Shown here one piece after another: positions 52,525 through 61,828 of a stretch of 64,000 nt of DNA (its first letter is position 1; the number at the start of each line of letters is the position of its first letter). This stretch comes from Allobosea sp. CRIB-10 (lineage in GTDB: Bacteria; Pseudomonadota; Alphaproteobacteria; Rhizobiales; Beijerinckiaceae). Location: the NCBI RefSeq assembly GCF_900112185.1, contig NZ_FOKP01000002.1, positions 186,001 through 250,000 on the forward strand. Reading direction: 5' to 3'. Made by a program: the position numbers and the translations under genes. The notes beneath the pieces were generated by a model, which made no database searches, was not told where the DNA came from, and saw only the letters and a list, made by a program, of their open reading frames with translations.

Positions 52525-55335
52525 GTGCCGCCCTCCCCCGACAAGCCAGCCCCACGTCTCGCCGAGTTCATCGACAATCCCACGGCTGCGGTCGGCAAGC
52601 TGGCGCGGCAGTTCGAGCAGGGCGATCGCGACGCCCTACGCACCGCGCTCATCAATGCGCTGCGCGACAATCTCGAAGAGGGTCGCCAGTCGGCACGGGA
52701 GATCCTGGCCAAGACGCGCAACGGCCTCTCCTGCGCCAAGCGCCTCTCGACCGTGATGGACAGCGTCGTCGGAAGCCTGCACGCGGCTGCGACGCGGCAC
52801 TTCTACCCGGTGGAGAACCCCTCGGCCGGCGAGCGTATCGCCGTCGTCGCGGTCGGCGGCTATGGCCGCGGCACATTGGCGCCTGGCTCCGACGTCGATC
52901 TGCTCTTTCTCTTCCCCGACAAGCAGACCGCCTGGGGCGAGAGCGTGGTCGAGGCCATGCTCTACCCGCTCTGGGACCTGAAGCTGAAGGTCGGCCATTC
53001 CGTGCGCTCGGTCGACGACTGCATCCGCGAGGGCCGGGCGGACATGACGATCCGCACCGCACTGCTGGAAGCGCGGTTGATCTGCGGCGATGCAGCCCTG
53101 TTCGCCGATCTGCAGCGGCGCTACGGCACCGAGATCGCCGATGGCACCGCCGCAATCTTCACTGAGGCCAAGCTCGCCGAGCGCGAGAACCGCGTCGCCC
53201 GCGCCGGCTCGTCGCGTTATCTGGTCGAGCCCAACGTCAAGGACGGCAAGGGCGGCCTGCGCGACCTCAACACGCTGTTCTGGATCGCCAAATATTCCTA
53301 CCGCGTCGACGATCCGGCCGAGCTGGTCGAGGCCGGGCTGTTCGATGCGCGCGAATTCGCGATGTTCCAGCGCTCGGAGGAATTCCTCTGGCGGGTGCGC
53401 TGCTGGATGCATTTCATCACCGGGCGGGCCGAGGAGCGGCTTTCCTTCGACCTGCAGCGCCAGGTTGCAGCCGCGATCGGCTATGCCGGCCGTAGCGGCC
53501 AGGCCCCGGTCGAACGCTTCATGAAGGCCTATTTCCTCGTTGCCAAGGATGTCGGCGACCTCACGGCGATCGTCTGCGCCGCGCTGGAGGCGCGCCAACA
53601 GAAGCCGCGCGCCAGCCTGACCAGCCTGATCGGCTCCTTCACCAAGCGCCGGCGCGTGCGCGCGCTCGGCCATCCCGACTTCACCCTGCAGGGCCAGCGC
53701 CTCGCCGTCATCGACGACGAGGCCTTCAAGCGCGACCCGGTCAACCTGCTGCGGCTTTACGAGATCGCCAGCCGCGACGATCTCGCCATCCACCCCGACA
53801 CCAGCCGGCTTGTGACGCAGTCGCTCAGGCTGGTCACCCCGCAATTGCGTGTTGACCGCGAGGCCAACCGCATTTTCCTGGAGATCCTGACGGCACGGCG
53901 CTCGCCGGAAGCGGTGCTCAGGCGCATGAACGAATCCGGGCTGCTCGGCCGCTTCGTCCCGGATTTCGGCCGCATCGTCGCGATGATGCAGTTCAACATG
54001 TATCATCACTACACCGTCGACGAGCATCTGATCCGCTCGATCGGCATCCTGGCCGAGATCGACGCCGGCAAGCTCGAAGCCGAGCACCCCCTGGCGAATT
54101 CGATCTTCGCGACGATCACCAACCGGCGCGCGCTCTATGTCGCGCTGTTCCTGCACGACATCGCCAAAGGCCGGCCGGAGGACCATTCGGTCGCCGGCGC
54201 CCGCATCGCCCGCAAGCTCTGCCCGCGGCTCGGCCTGACCGAGGCACAGACCGAGACGGTGGTCTGGCTGATCGAGAACCATCTGGTGATGTCGACCATC
54301 GCCCAGAGCCGCGATCTCGGCGACCCCAAGACGATCGAGAGCTTCGCGGCGATCGTGCAGACGCTGGAGCGGCTGAAGCTGCTGCTGGTGCTGACCGTCG
54401 CCGACATCAAGGCAGTCGGCCCCGGCGTCTGGAACGGCTGGAAGGGGCAATTGCTGCGCACGCTCTATTACGAGACCGAGGTCGTGCTCGCCGGTGGCCA
54501 TTCCGGGATCGAGCGCAAGGCCAGGGTCGAGCGCAAGCAGCAGGCGCTGGAGACACGGCTCGCAGACTGGACCGAGGGTGAGCGCGCCGCCTATCTCGCC
54601 CGGCACTATCCCGCCTATTGGCTCAAGGTCGAACCCGAACGGCAGGAGCAGCATGCCCGCTTCCTGCGCGAGGCGGAGATCGCAGGCCGCACCACCGCCA
54701 CGAAGGTCGAGACCGACCAGTTCCGCGGCGTGACCGAGCTGACCGTGCTGGCACCCGACCATCCGCGCCTGCTCGCCATCGTCACCGGCGCCTGCGCCGC
54801 GGCCGGCGGCAACATCGTCGACGCGCAGATCTTCACCACCACCGACGGGCTGGTGCTCGACACGATCTTCGTCTCGCGCGCCTTCGAGCGCGACGACGAC
54901 GAGTTGCGCCGGGCCGAGCGGATCGCGGCGGCGATCGAGCGCGCGCTCAAGGGCGAGATCAGGATCGCCGACCTCGTCGCCCAGCGCCGCGCCCCGCCGC
55001 CGCGCGGCGGGACATTCCAGGTCGCACCCGAGGTCATCATCGACAACGTCCTGTCGTCGCGGCACACGGTGCTGGAGGTCTCGGGCCTCGACCGGCCCGG
55101 CCTGCTCTACGATCTCACCACCGCCATCGGGAAGCTGAACCTCAACATCGCCTCGGCGCATATCGCGACCTTCGGCGAGAAGGCGGTCGACGTCTTCTAC
55201 GTCACCGATCTCACCGGGGCGAAGATCACCTCGACCGGCCGGCAGCTGGTGATCCGCCAGGCGCTGCTCGCCGTGTTCAACCTGGAACTCGACAAGCCGG
55301 CTTCCAGCAAGGCCAAGGCCGTGGCCCGCGCTTGA
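52525..55335 (+). CDS. glnD: bifunctional [protein-PII] uridylyltransferase GlnD
   Basis: 936 residues. The nucleotidyltransferase site GGYGRGTLAPGSDVDLLFL is at about residues 111-130, the HD domain (HDIAKGRPEDHS) near 545, and two ACT domains start near 738 (ELTVLAPDHPRLL) and 848 (LEVSGLDRPGLLYD). It uridylylates and deuridylylates PII proteins in response to glutamine. The start is a GTG at 52525. Confidence 0.97.
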   Translation: MPPSPDKPAPRLAEFIDNPTAAVGKLARQFEQGDRDALRTALINALRDNLEEGRQSAREILAKTRNGLSCAKRLSTVMDSVVGSLHAAATRHFYPVENPSAGERIAVVAVGGYGRGTLAPGSDVDLLFLFPDKQTAWGESVVEAMLYPLWDLKLKVGHSVRSVDDCIREGRADMTIRTALLEARLICGDAALFADLQRRYGTEIADGTAAIFTEAKLAERENRVARAGSSRYLVEPNVKDGKGGLRDLNTLFWIAKYSYRVDDPAELVEAGLFDAREFAMFQRSEEFLWRVRCWMHFITGRAEERLSFDLQRQVAAAIGYAGRSGQAPVERFMKAYFLVAKDVGDLTAIVCAALEARQQKPRASLTSLIGSFTKRRRVRALGHPDFTLQGQRLAVIDDEAFKRDPVNLLRLYEIASRDDLAIHPDTSRLVTQSLRLVTPQLRVDREANRIFLEILTARRSPEAVLRRMNESGLLGRFVPDFGRIVAMMQFNMYHHYTVDEHLIRSIGILAEIDAGKLEAEHPLANSIFATITNRRALYVALFLHDIAKGRPEDHSVAGARIARKLCPRLGLTEAQTETVVWLIENHLVMSTIAQSRDLGDPKTIESFAAIVQTLERLKLLLVLTVADIKAVGPGVWNGWKGQLLRTLYYETEVVLAGGHSGIERKARVERKQQALETRLADWTEGERAAYLARHYPAYWLKVEPERQEQHARFLREAEIAGRTTATKVETDQFRGVTELTVLAPDHPRLLAIVTGACAAAGGNIVDAQIFTTTDGLVLDTIFVSRAFERDDDELRRAERIAAAIERALKGEIRIADLVAQRRAPPPRGGTFQVAPEVIIDNVLSSRHTVLEVSGLDRPGLLYDLTTAIGKLNLNIASAHIATFGEKAVDVFYVTDLTGAKITSTGRQLVIRQALLAVFNLELDKPASSKAKAVARA

Positions 55336-55430
55336 TTTCGCCGCGCCGAAGCCCGATATCGGCTGCGAAGCCGGTGTGCCGAAAGGCAGCGCCGCAATGA
55401 TGCACGACGATCAACGATTGGGATGATGGA

Positions 55431-56051
55431 ATGACGCAGAACCCTGCGAAGGACGATCCGAAGCCGGAAACCGAGAATCAGGACGTGGCCGAGACGACTG
55501 CGAGCGATACGCTGACGCCCAACCCTGTTGCTCTCGTCGAAGCCGAGCGCGACGACCTCAAGGACAAGCTGCTGCGCACCCTCGCCGAGATGGAGAACCT
55601 GCGCCGGCGCACCGAGCGCGAGATTTCCGACGCCAAGGCCTATGCGGTGACGAGCTTTGCCCGCGACCTGCTCGGCTCGGCCGACAACCTGCGCCGCGCA
55701 CTGGAAAGCGTGCCGGAGACGGCCCGTGCTACGGCCGACACGGCGCTGAAGGCGGTGGTCGAGGGCGTCGAACTGACCGAGCGCGAGCTGCTGAAGACGC
55801 TCGAACGCCACGGCGTGCGCAAGATCGATCCGCAAGGCGAAAAATTCGACCCGAACCTGCACCAGGCGATGTTCGAGGCGCCCGACGCCAGCATCGCCAA
55901 GGGCCTGGTCTCGAAGGTGGTGCAGACCGGCTACAAGATCGGCGAGCGCGTGCTGCGCCCGGCGCTGGTCGGCGTCTCGGCCGGCGCGCCCAAGCCCGCC
56001 AACGGCTCGGAGAGCCCGGCGGCCGATGCCGGCGACAAGCCGGCGAACTGA
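55431..56051 (+). CDS. grpE: nucleotide exchange factor GrpE
   Basis: 206 residues. An acidic disordered N-terminus (about 1-40) is followed by a long helix (DKLLRTLAEMENLRRRTERE) and the C-terminal beta domain with FDPNLHQAMFEAPD and GYKIGERVLRPALVGVS. It exchanges ADP for ATP on DnaK. dnaK is not in the window. Confidence 0.97.
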   Translation: MTQNPAKDDPKPETENQDVAETTASDTLTPNPVALVEAERDDLKDKLLRTLAEMENLRRRTEREISDAKAYAVTSFARDLLGSADNLRRALESVPETARATADTALKAVVEGVELTERELLKTLERHGVRKIDPQGEKFDPNLHQAMFEAPDASIAKGLVSKVVQTGYKIGERVLRPALVGVSAGAPKPANGSESPAADAGDKPAN

Positions 56052-56085
56052 CAGGTGCTTGACGCGGCGGATGGACCCGCTTGGT

Positions 56086-56715
56086 TCATCCGCCTGCTGA
56101 CGGCTTCGTCACCCGCCGCATGGTCAGGTTGATCCGCCCTGCCTGTGGCAGCAGGCTCGACGAGCCCGCGAGGATGCGGTCGATGCCGTGATAGGCCAGC
56201 CGCGCCTCGCCGCCGAAGGCGAGCGCATCGCCGGACGCCAGCTTCAGTGAGAGCGTCTTGCCGCCGCGGCTCGTGCCGCCGATGCGGAAGACGGCGGTGT
56301 CGCCGAGCGAAAGCGACAGCACCGGCGCGTCGAAATCCTGCTCGTCGCGATCCTGATGCAGGCCCAACTTCGCTGATGGCTCGTAGAAGTTGACCAGGCA
56401 AGCCTCGGGCGGGTGCGGATAGCCCGCCAGTTCTTCCCAGGCGCGCAAGAGCCGCGCCGGGATCTTTGGCCAGGGCGCGCCGGTCTCGGGATGCAGCGGC
56501 TGATAGCGATAGCCACGCTCGTCCGAGACCCAACCGAGCGAGCCGCAATTGGTCATTCTGACCGAGAACGGTTTTCCGGTCTTCGGCATCCGCGGCACAT
56601 AGAACGGCGCCTGCCGTGCCGCCTCGCGCAGTTCCGCGACCAGCGCCGCCTGCTCGGCCGGATCGAGATAACCCGGCCAGTGCGCCACGCCGGGCGCGAC
56701 GGCGAGCGCAGCCAT
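56086..56715 (-). CDS. alkB: alpha-ketoglutarate-dependent DNA repair dioxygenase AlkB
   Basis: 209 residues. The Fe(II) ligands are His and Asp in LGLHQDRDE and His in LAYHGIDRI, and the 2-oxoglutarate arginines are in GRINLTMRRV. It also has PRMPKTGKPFSVRMTNCG, the nucleotide lid. It removes 1-methyladenine and 3-methylcytosine lesions. It overlaps the dapB stop by one base. Confidence 0.94.
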   Translation of the reverse strand: MAALAVAPGVAHWPGYLDPAEQAALVAELREAARQAPFYVPRMPKTGKPFSVRMTNCGSLGWVSDERGYRYQPLHPETGAPWPKIPARLLRAWEELAGYPHPPEACLVNFYEPSAKLGLHQDRDEQDFDAPVLSLSLGDTAVFRIGGTSRGGKTLSLKLASGDALAFGGEARLAYHGIDRILAGSSSLLPQAGRINLTMRRVTKPSAGG

Positions 56716-57530
56716 CAGAACTTGTCGAGGCCGAGCACGTCGGCCATCGAATAGAGCCCCGGCTTGCGACCGCGGCCCCAGAGCGCCGCCTTGACCGCGC
56801 CTTGCGCGAACAGACTGCGATCCTCGGCGACATGGGCGAGTTCCAGCCGCTCGCCGGCGCCGGCGAAGATCACCTTGTGGTCGCCGATCACGGTGCCGCC
56901 GCGCAGCGCGGCGAAGCCGATCGTGCCAGGCTGGCGGGCGCCGACCTGGCCGTCGCGCACCGCGACGCGGGCCTCGGCCAATTCAACGGCGCGGCCCTGC
57001 GCCGCCGCCTCGCCAAGCAGGACGGCGGTGCCCGAAGGCGCATCGACCTTCATCCGGTGATGCATCTCGACGATCTCGATGTCCCAGTCGGTGCCGAGCG
57101 TCGCTGCGACCTTGCGCACCATGGCCGCCAACAGGTTGACGCCGAGGCTCATATTGCCGGAGCGGATGATCGCGGCATGGCGCGAGGCCGCTTCGAGCTT
57201 GGCGAGGTGCTGCGGCTCCATGCCGGTGGTGCCGGCGACATGGACGATGCGGGCCTGGGCCGCGAGCCCGGCGAAGGCGACGGTGGCCTCCGGCGTGGTG
57301 AAGTCGAGCACACCCTCGGCCTCGACGAAGGCGGCGAGCGCATCGTCGCTGACGAGGACGCCGCTGGCAGGCAAGCCGGCGAGCACGGCGGCATCCTGGC
57401 CGAGCGCGGGCGAGCCCGGCCGCTCGATCGCGGCGGAGAGGACGCAGCCCGGCGCGTCATGGATCGCTTTGACCAGCGTACGGCCCATCCGGCCGGCGGC
57501 GCCGACGACGACGAGACGCATGTCGCTCAT
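56715..57530 (-). CDS. dapB: 4-hydroxy-tetrahydrodipicolinate reductase
   Basis: 271 residues. NAD(P)-binding [12 protein letters not shown], the central [10 protein letters not shown] and the catalytic [15 protein letters not shown] are present. It is in the lysine and diaminopimelate pathway, as is dapE elsewhere in the window. It is cotranscribed with alkB, a pairing of unrelated functions. Confidence 0.97.
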   Translation of the reverse strand: MSDMRLVVVGAAGRMGRTLVKAIHDAPGCVLSAAIERPGSPALGQDAAVLAGLPASGVLVSDDALAAFVEAEGVLDFTTPEATVAFAGLAAQARIVHVAGTTGMEPQHLAKLEAASRHAAIIRSGNMSLGVNLLAAMVRKVAATLGTDWDIEIVEMHHRMKVDAPSGTAVLLGEAAAQGRAVELAEARVAVRDGQVGARQPGTIGFAALRGGTVIGDHKVIFAGAGERLELAHVAEDRSLFAQGAVKAALWGRGRKPGLYSMADVLGLDKF

Positions 57531-57585
57531 GGTGAAACGCTCCAGATAGCCAAGGCACGCCGACTATCGGCGCCAGCTTTCGTTT

Positions 57586-57640
57586 ATCGCATTTTCGTCA
57601 CGCGAACCGGTATCCACTTCGCTCGAAAAATGCTCCAGAC
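57586..57640. repeat. inverted copy of the 46757 repeat
   Basis: Read on the minus strand it gives GGAGCATTTTTCGAGCGAAG, then GGATACCGGTTCGCGTGACG and AAAATGCGATAAACG, which matches 46759-46815 with few changes. It lies upstream of dapB. Confidence 0.85.
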
Positions 57641-57673
57641 ATGCCTATAGGGCGCTTCGCCGGTCGCCGAAAC

Positions 57674-57701
57674 GAAAAACGGCCGGGCAAAGCCCGGCCG
57701 T
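57674..57701 (-). terminator. rho-independent terminator of the Tim44-domain gene
   Basis: On the minus strand ACGGCCGGGC and GCCCGGCCGT form a perfect 10-bp stem around TTT, followed by TTTTTCG. It begins 26 bp after the stop of the gene. Confidence 0.9.
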
Positions 57702-57726
57702 CTAGATATCGGGTGCCGTGACCGGC

Positions 57727-58698
57727 CTACTCGACCGGCTGGATCGCCGCGACCTTCCACTCGCCGCCGCGCGAGCGGACGAAGGTCCAGTGCTCGATGA
57801 CCTCGCGCGGGATGGTGGCGTGGCCCTCGACGACCTTGCCGCCATTGCGCTCGACCATGGCGGTGAGCAGGCTGAAGCGCATCGCGACCGTGGCGTACTC
57901 GTAGCCGTCCTCGCGCCAGGATTCGGCAAGGTCGCCCTGCAGCAGCTTGACCTCGGCAGCCTTCTCGATGAGGCCTTTGCGCGCGTTTTCGGCGAACTCG
58001 TCCTCAAGCGCTCCGGAGATCTCCGGCGTGGTGATCTGGCGCAGGCGGGCGATGTTCTCGTCGGAGATCGCGGCCTGGACCTCGGTGAGCAGGCGCTCGA
58101 AGCTGCCGTAGTCGGCGCCCTGCAGCTCGAACTCGACTGGCTTGACGGCAGCAGCCGCGGCAGCGCCGCCGCCAAGACCGCCCATGGCCGGAGCCGCCGG
58201 CTGCGGCTGATAGGCCTGACGGCCGAGCGGGCCACCGGCGCTGGCGAGCTGCGGCTCGCTGCGGCGGCGAAACAGGCGCAGCGCCAGCCAGATCAGGCCG
58301 CCGATCAGCGCCACCTGGAAGAGCAGGCCGAGCATTCCGGCGAGACCGCCGAAACCGGCACCCGAGAGCAGACCGAACAGGCCAGCGCCGAGCAAGCCGC
58401 CGGCGACGCCCATCATCAGGCTGCGTGCCATGGACGGGCGGGCGGCCTGTGCGGCGGCACCGGCCGCTGCTCCGGCAGCCGGCGTGGCGGCCGAAGTGCC
58501 GGGGGTCTGAGCCTGGTTGCGCTGGAACGAAGAGCCGGGCGCAGTCGGCGTCGGCGCGACCTGCGACTGGCTGCGCGAGCCGCGGCTGCCCATGCTGCGG
58601 CCGCCCGGAGCGGCCTCGGCGATGATCGGCACCAGCAGCAGCGCGCCGGCGATGAGGGCGATTGCACGTCCACGACGGGCGAGCGAAATCAGTGACAT
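57727..58698 (-). CDS. Tim44-domain secreted or membrane-anchored protein
   Basis: 323 residues. A signal or anchor (residues about 10-30, LIAGALLLVPIIAEAA) is followed by a Ser/Pro/Ala-rich stretch, a Gly-rich hydrophobic hairpin (MMGVAGGLLGAGLFGLLSGAG and LLFQVALIGGLIWLALRLF) and a C-terminal Tim44/TimA-like domain (SFERLLTEVQAAISDEN and EHWTFVRSRGGEWKVAAIQ). The alphaproteobacterial family has no firmly known function. A strong terminator follows. Confidence 0.88.
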   Translation of the reverse strand: MSLISLARRGRAIALIAGALLLVPIIAEAAPGGRSMGSRGSRSQSQVAPTPTAPGSSFQRNQAQTPGTSAATPAAGAAAGAAAQAARPSMARSLMMGVAGGLLGAGLFGLLSGAGFGGLAGMLGLLFQVALIGGLIWLALRLFRRRSEPQLASAGGPLGRQAYQPQPAAPAMGGLGGGAAAAAAVKPVEFELQGADYGSFERLLTEVQAAISDENIARLRQITTPEISGALEDEFAENARKGLIEKAAEVKLLQGDLAESWREDGYEYATVAMRFSLLTAMVERNGGKVVEGHATIPREVIEHWTFVRSRGGEWKVAAIQPVE

Positions 58699-58882
58699 GG
58701 TTCCTCCCGGAGCCGGGATCGGCTCACTGGACCCGAAATATGGTCGGGTCGTACGACTTTCGCAAGGTGGGAGCGGCCTGCAACCTTCGGCGAACGAGCC
58801 CTGACAATGTTGGGTTGCCGGCTTCATTATGCTATCGTTTCCGTCTCGTTACGCTTCCCGAGGCGAACGACAGGAGCGAGCC

Positions 58883-59191
58883 ATGGTCCGATCCCCTCGG
58901 AGGCTACCGTGCTCCGGCGCCGCTGCGCTGCTGTTGTCGGCAATCTTCATGACAATGTCGTTGCTGCTCGGGCTGCCCGCGACGGCTCAGGAACGAGCCG
59001 TCGCCCTCGACAAGCCGCGCCTGGCGCAGGCGCCTGAGCCTTACTGCTATTGCTGGAGTGACGGTAAGAAGATCGCGGAAGGCAGCATGGCCTGTATCCG
59101 CACCACCATGGGCCGCCGCCTCGCCACCTGCGGCCGGGTCACCAACCTGATGTCCTGGGAAGTGACCGAGAACCCCTGCCCGGAAAGCTGA
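58883..59191 (+). CDS. small secreted protein with a Cys motif, unknown function
   Basis: 102 residues from the ATG at 58883 (CAGGAG ribosome site). A basic N-terminus and hydrophobic segment (AALLLSAIFMTMSLLLGLPATA) form a signal peptide, leaving about 65 mature residues with YCYCWSDGKKIAEGSMAC, a second Cys (ATCGRV) and a C-terminal NPCPES. The five cysteines suggest disulfides or metal binding. I do not recognise the family. Confidence 0.7.
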   Translation: MVRSPRRLPCSGAAALLLSAIFMTMSLLLGLPATAQERAVALDKPRLAQAPEPYCYCWSDGKKIAEGSMACIRTTMGRRLATCGRVTNLMSWEVTENPCPES

Positions 59192-59228
59192 GCGGCCGGC
59201 CGGCTCACCGCCCGTCCGACGAGCCCAA

Positions 59229-59264
59229 AGGAAAAGCGCCGCAGGGCCTCTCCCGCGACGCTTC
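59229..59264 (-). terminator. rho-independent terminator after the 27-residue gene
   Basis: On the minus strand GCGTCGCGGG and CCCTGCGGCGC pair around AGAGG and are followed by TTTTCC. It lies 43 bp after the stop of the small gene at 59307. Confidence 0.7.
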
Positions 59265-59306
59265 CCAATTGGCTTGTGGTCTTTCGACTTGAGACTGACT
59301 TCCCCG

Positions 59307-59390
59307 TCAGAACGCTCCGATCACGATCGCCAGAACCAGCGCAAATGCCGCACCCATGGCCAACCGGTCGAGACTTAGCGCGAGGTTCAT
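59307..59390 (-). CDS. 27-residue single-span membrane peptide
   Basis: An ORF of 27 codons with a near-ideal ribosome site (AGGAGG, six bases before ATG). The peptide begins MNLALSLDRLAMGAAFALVL and ends AIVIGAF: a short amphipathic N-terminus and one hydrophobic helix (about residues 11-26). A terminator follows and a CtrA-type box precedes it, so it has the parts of a standalone gene. Function unknown; similar short peptides are easily missed in annotation. Confidence 0.65.
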   Translation of the reverse strand: MNLALSLDRLAMGAAFALVLAIVIGAF

Positions 59391-59493
59391 GTGAACCCTC
59401 CTGTGTCATTGACCTGACATGGAAGCTAGCAGAAACCACGGCCGCCGCAAGTGGCTGCAGCGCCGCAGCCGGCGCCGCAGCAGAGAAGCGTTC

Positions 59494-59508
59494 TTAATCA
59501 GTGGTTAA
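59494..59508 (-). promoter_or_regulatory. CtrA-type box TTAACCACTGATTAA
   Basis: TTAA-N7-TTAA, an exact match to the CtrA consensus half-site spacing, lies 104 bp upstream of the 27-residue gene. CtrA controls cell-cycle and envelope genes in alphaproteobacteria. The site is also compatible with the plus strand. Confidence 0.55.
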
Positions 59509-59672
59509 AACATTGAACTGCTTTGTGGATAGTCCCGAATAAGACCTTCCTTTCGGAAGCTTTTAGTATTTCCAAGTGCAGCATAAATCCTTGCGGTCAC
59601 AATCGCGCCGAAGTTGTTGCAGCGCAATATTGTCCCATGCGGAACGAGCGCCCAGATCTCGCCGAGAAATCG

Positions 59673-60917
59673 TCATGCCGGCAGCAGGATCAGGCGCTCG
59701 AGCGCGCGCGCCACGGCGACGACACGGGCATCATCGCCGAAGCGGCCGACGAGCTGGAAGGAGACCGGCAGGCCGCGCGGGCCGCGCATCAATGGCACGG
59801 TCAGGCAGGGCGTGCCGAGCAGGGTCCAGAGCCGGTTGAACTTGGAATCGCCGGTCGAGGCGAGGGTCTCGGGCGCTTCGCCCGGTGCAGCATAGGTCAG
59901 GACCAAATCGACCTCGCCGAACCAACGCTCGGCCGCATGCCGGCCGCGTCGAGCGGCGGCGCGCGCCGCGTCATATTCTTCAGGCGTGGTGGCTCGGGCT
60001 TCGTCGAGATAAGCGCGCAGCTTCGGCGGCAGGTCTTCCCGGTGCGTGGCGTATTCCCAGGCGAGCGCCTGCGTCGCCTCCCAGTTCTGGAGCGGGCCAT
60101 GGGCATGGAAGGTGGCTGCGAGCTCTGTCGGTGTCGCAATGTCGAGGACGGTCGCACCGCCCTTGCGGGCGAAGTCGGCGATGCGCTGCAAGGCGCCCTC
60201 ACAGGACGGCTCGGGCCTGTCGGTGAACTCCTGCCGGCAGAGGCCGAGCCTCAGCCCGTCCAATGACGCCTCCGGCGCATCGAGATCGGGCCGGCCGGTC
60301 AGCGCCGCCAGGGCGAAGCCGAGATCGCCGGCGCTGGCCGCCATCAGGCCGAGCGTATCGAGCGACCAGGAAAAGGGCTTCACCCCGACGCTCGGCAGCA
60401 GCCCGTAGGACGGCTTGATCGCCGCCACGCCGCAATAGGCGGCCGGACGGATCACCGAGCCGCCGGTCTGGGTGCCGATGGCGAGCGGGACGAGACTGGC
60501 CGCCACAGCCGCGGCCGAACCGGCCGAAGAGCCGCCGGGACTGGCCGAAGGATCGTGCGGATTGCGGGTGGGAGCCGGGTCGAGAAAGGCGAAGGCGGTG
60601 GTCTGGGTCTTGCCGGCGACGGTCGCGCCGGCCGCCTTCAGCGCCATCACGATCGGTGCATCGGCCTTGGGCTGATGGCCGTCATAGATCGAAGAGCCCA
60701 TGCCTGTCGGCAGGTCGGCGGTGTCGATGATGTCCTTGACGCCGACGGCTATGCCGGACAACGGCCCTTCGCCAACCGACAGGCTCTCGGGCCGGGCGGC
60801 GAAAGCCCGTAGGTCGCCGTCGCGCTCATCGATTCGGCGCTCGCTGTCGGCGAGAGCAGCCTGGGCGGAAACCTCGCCATTGGCGACGCGGCGAGCGATA
60901 TCGCGAACCGAAAGCAT
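59673..60917 (-). CDS. amidase signature family hydrolase
   Basis: 414 residues. The Ser-cisSer-Lys triad is visible: VGVKDIIDTADLPT (Lys), SPGGSSAGSAAAVAA (cis-Ser) and GTQTGGSVIRPAAYCG (nucleophile Ser). It hydrolyses an amide, substrate unknown. Downstream genes on the same strand (an SDR and an EthD-like protein) and an IclR regulator suggest a catabolic locus. The ATG at 60917 gives MLSVRDIA. Confidence 0.92.
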   Translation of the reverse strand: MLSVRDIARRVANGEVSAQAALADSERRIDERDGDLRAFAARPESLSVGEGPLSGIAVGVKDIIDTADLPTGMGSSIYDGHQPKADAPIVMALKAAGATVAGKTQTTAFAFLDPAPTRNPHDPSASPGGSSAGSAAAVAASLVPLAIGTQTGGSVIRPAAYCGVAAIKPSYGLLPSVGVKPFSWSLDTLGLMAASAGDLGFALAALTGRPDLDAPEASLDGLRLGLCRQEFTDRPEPSCEGALQRIADFARKGGATVLDIATPTELAATFHAHGPLQNWEATQALAWEYATHREDLPPKLRAYLDEARATTPEEYDAARAAARRGRHAAERWFGEVDLVLTYAAPGEAPETLASTGDSKFNRLWTLLGTPCLTVPLMRGPRGLPVSFQLVGRFGDDARVVAVARALERLILLPA

Positions 60918-61048
60918 GAAACTGTTCCTGGAATTTACGCGGCCGGACCACCGTTGCGCCATGCTGGCACAAGCCCGGCGCCGGAAGGAAGCCGGGAACG
61001 AGACCTTGCAGGCTTGATATGCAGCTGGCGCGTCGCGGATCGCGCGGC

Positions 61049-61828
61049 TCAGTAGGTCGCGCGGCCACCCGAAAGGTCGAATATGCCGCCGGTGGAGAAG
61101 GAGCAGTCGTCGCTGGAGAGCCAGAGCACCAGCCGTGCCACCTCCTCCACCTCGACGAAACGCCCCATCGGAATGCGCGACAGGATGTCGGCGCGCCGCT
61201 CGGCCGAAATCTCCCTGGCCATGGCGGTCTCCGCGGCAGCAGGCGTCACCGCGGTGACGATGATGCCGTCCTTCGCCGTCTCCTTGGCGACGCTCTTGGT
61301 CAGCGCGATCAGTCCCGCCTTCGAGGCGGAATAGGCGGCGGCCATGGCCATGCCCTCCTTGCCCTGGATCGAGGCGATGTTGACGACATGGCCCCGCAGG
61401 GAATGGCCGTCCGGCGAGCGCCGCGGTTCCTGGCGCAGCATCCGGCCGACGACGGCGCGCGTGACCAGATAGGCGCCGAACAGGTTGACCTGCAGCACGC
61501 GCTGGAAATTCTCCGGCGTCGTCTCCCAGATCGGCCTGACTTCGCCGAGCACGCCGGCATTGTTGATCAGGATGTCGATGCGCCCATGGGCGGAGATCGC
61601 GGCATCGGCGGCGGCCTCGACCGCATTGACGTCGCGGATGTCGAGCTGGCGCTGGCTCGCCCGGCGGCCAAGCTCGCTCACCGCCTGCGCCAGGCCGATC
61701 GCATCCTGGTCCCAGAGCTCGACGCCAGCGCCGGCCTCGATCAGCGCCCGGGCGATGCCGCGGCCTAGGCCGCCTGCGCCGCCAGTGACGACCGCACGCC
61801 GGCCGGAGAGATCATAGCGCGCGCCCAT
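61049..61828 (-). CDS. SDR family NAD(P)-dependent oxidoreductase
   Basis: 259 residues. The cofactor motif TGGAGGLGRG, NNAG (LINNAGVLG), the catalytic Ser (NIASIQG) and Y-x-x-x-K (AYSASKAG) are all in place. It oxidises or reduces an alcohol/ketone. Its ATG overlaps the stop of the next gene by one base (TGATG). Confidence 0.95.
   Translation of the reverse strand: MGARYDLSGRRAVVTGGAGGLGRGIARALIEAGAGVELWDQDAIGLAQAVSELGRRASQRQLDIRDVNAVEAAADAAISAHGRIDILINNAGVLGEVRPIWETTPENFQRVLQVNLFGAYLVTRAVVGRMLRQEPRRSPDGHSLRGHVVNIASIQGKEGMAMAAAYSASKAGLIALTKSVAKETAKDGIIVTAVTPAAAETAMAREISAERRADILSRIPMGRFVEVEEVARLVLWLSSDDCSFSTGGIFDLSGGRATY

Noticed and set aside
52636-55161. 841-codon open frame on the minus strand
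   Set aside because: It is the antisense shadow of glnD, whose own motifs are complete.
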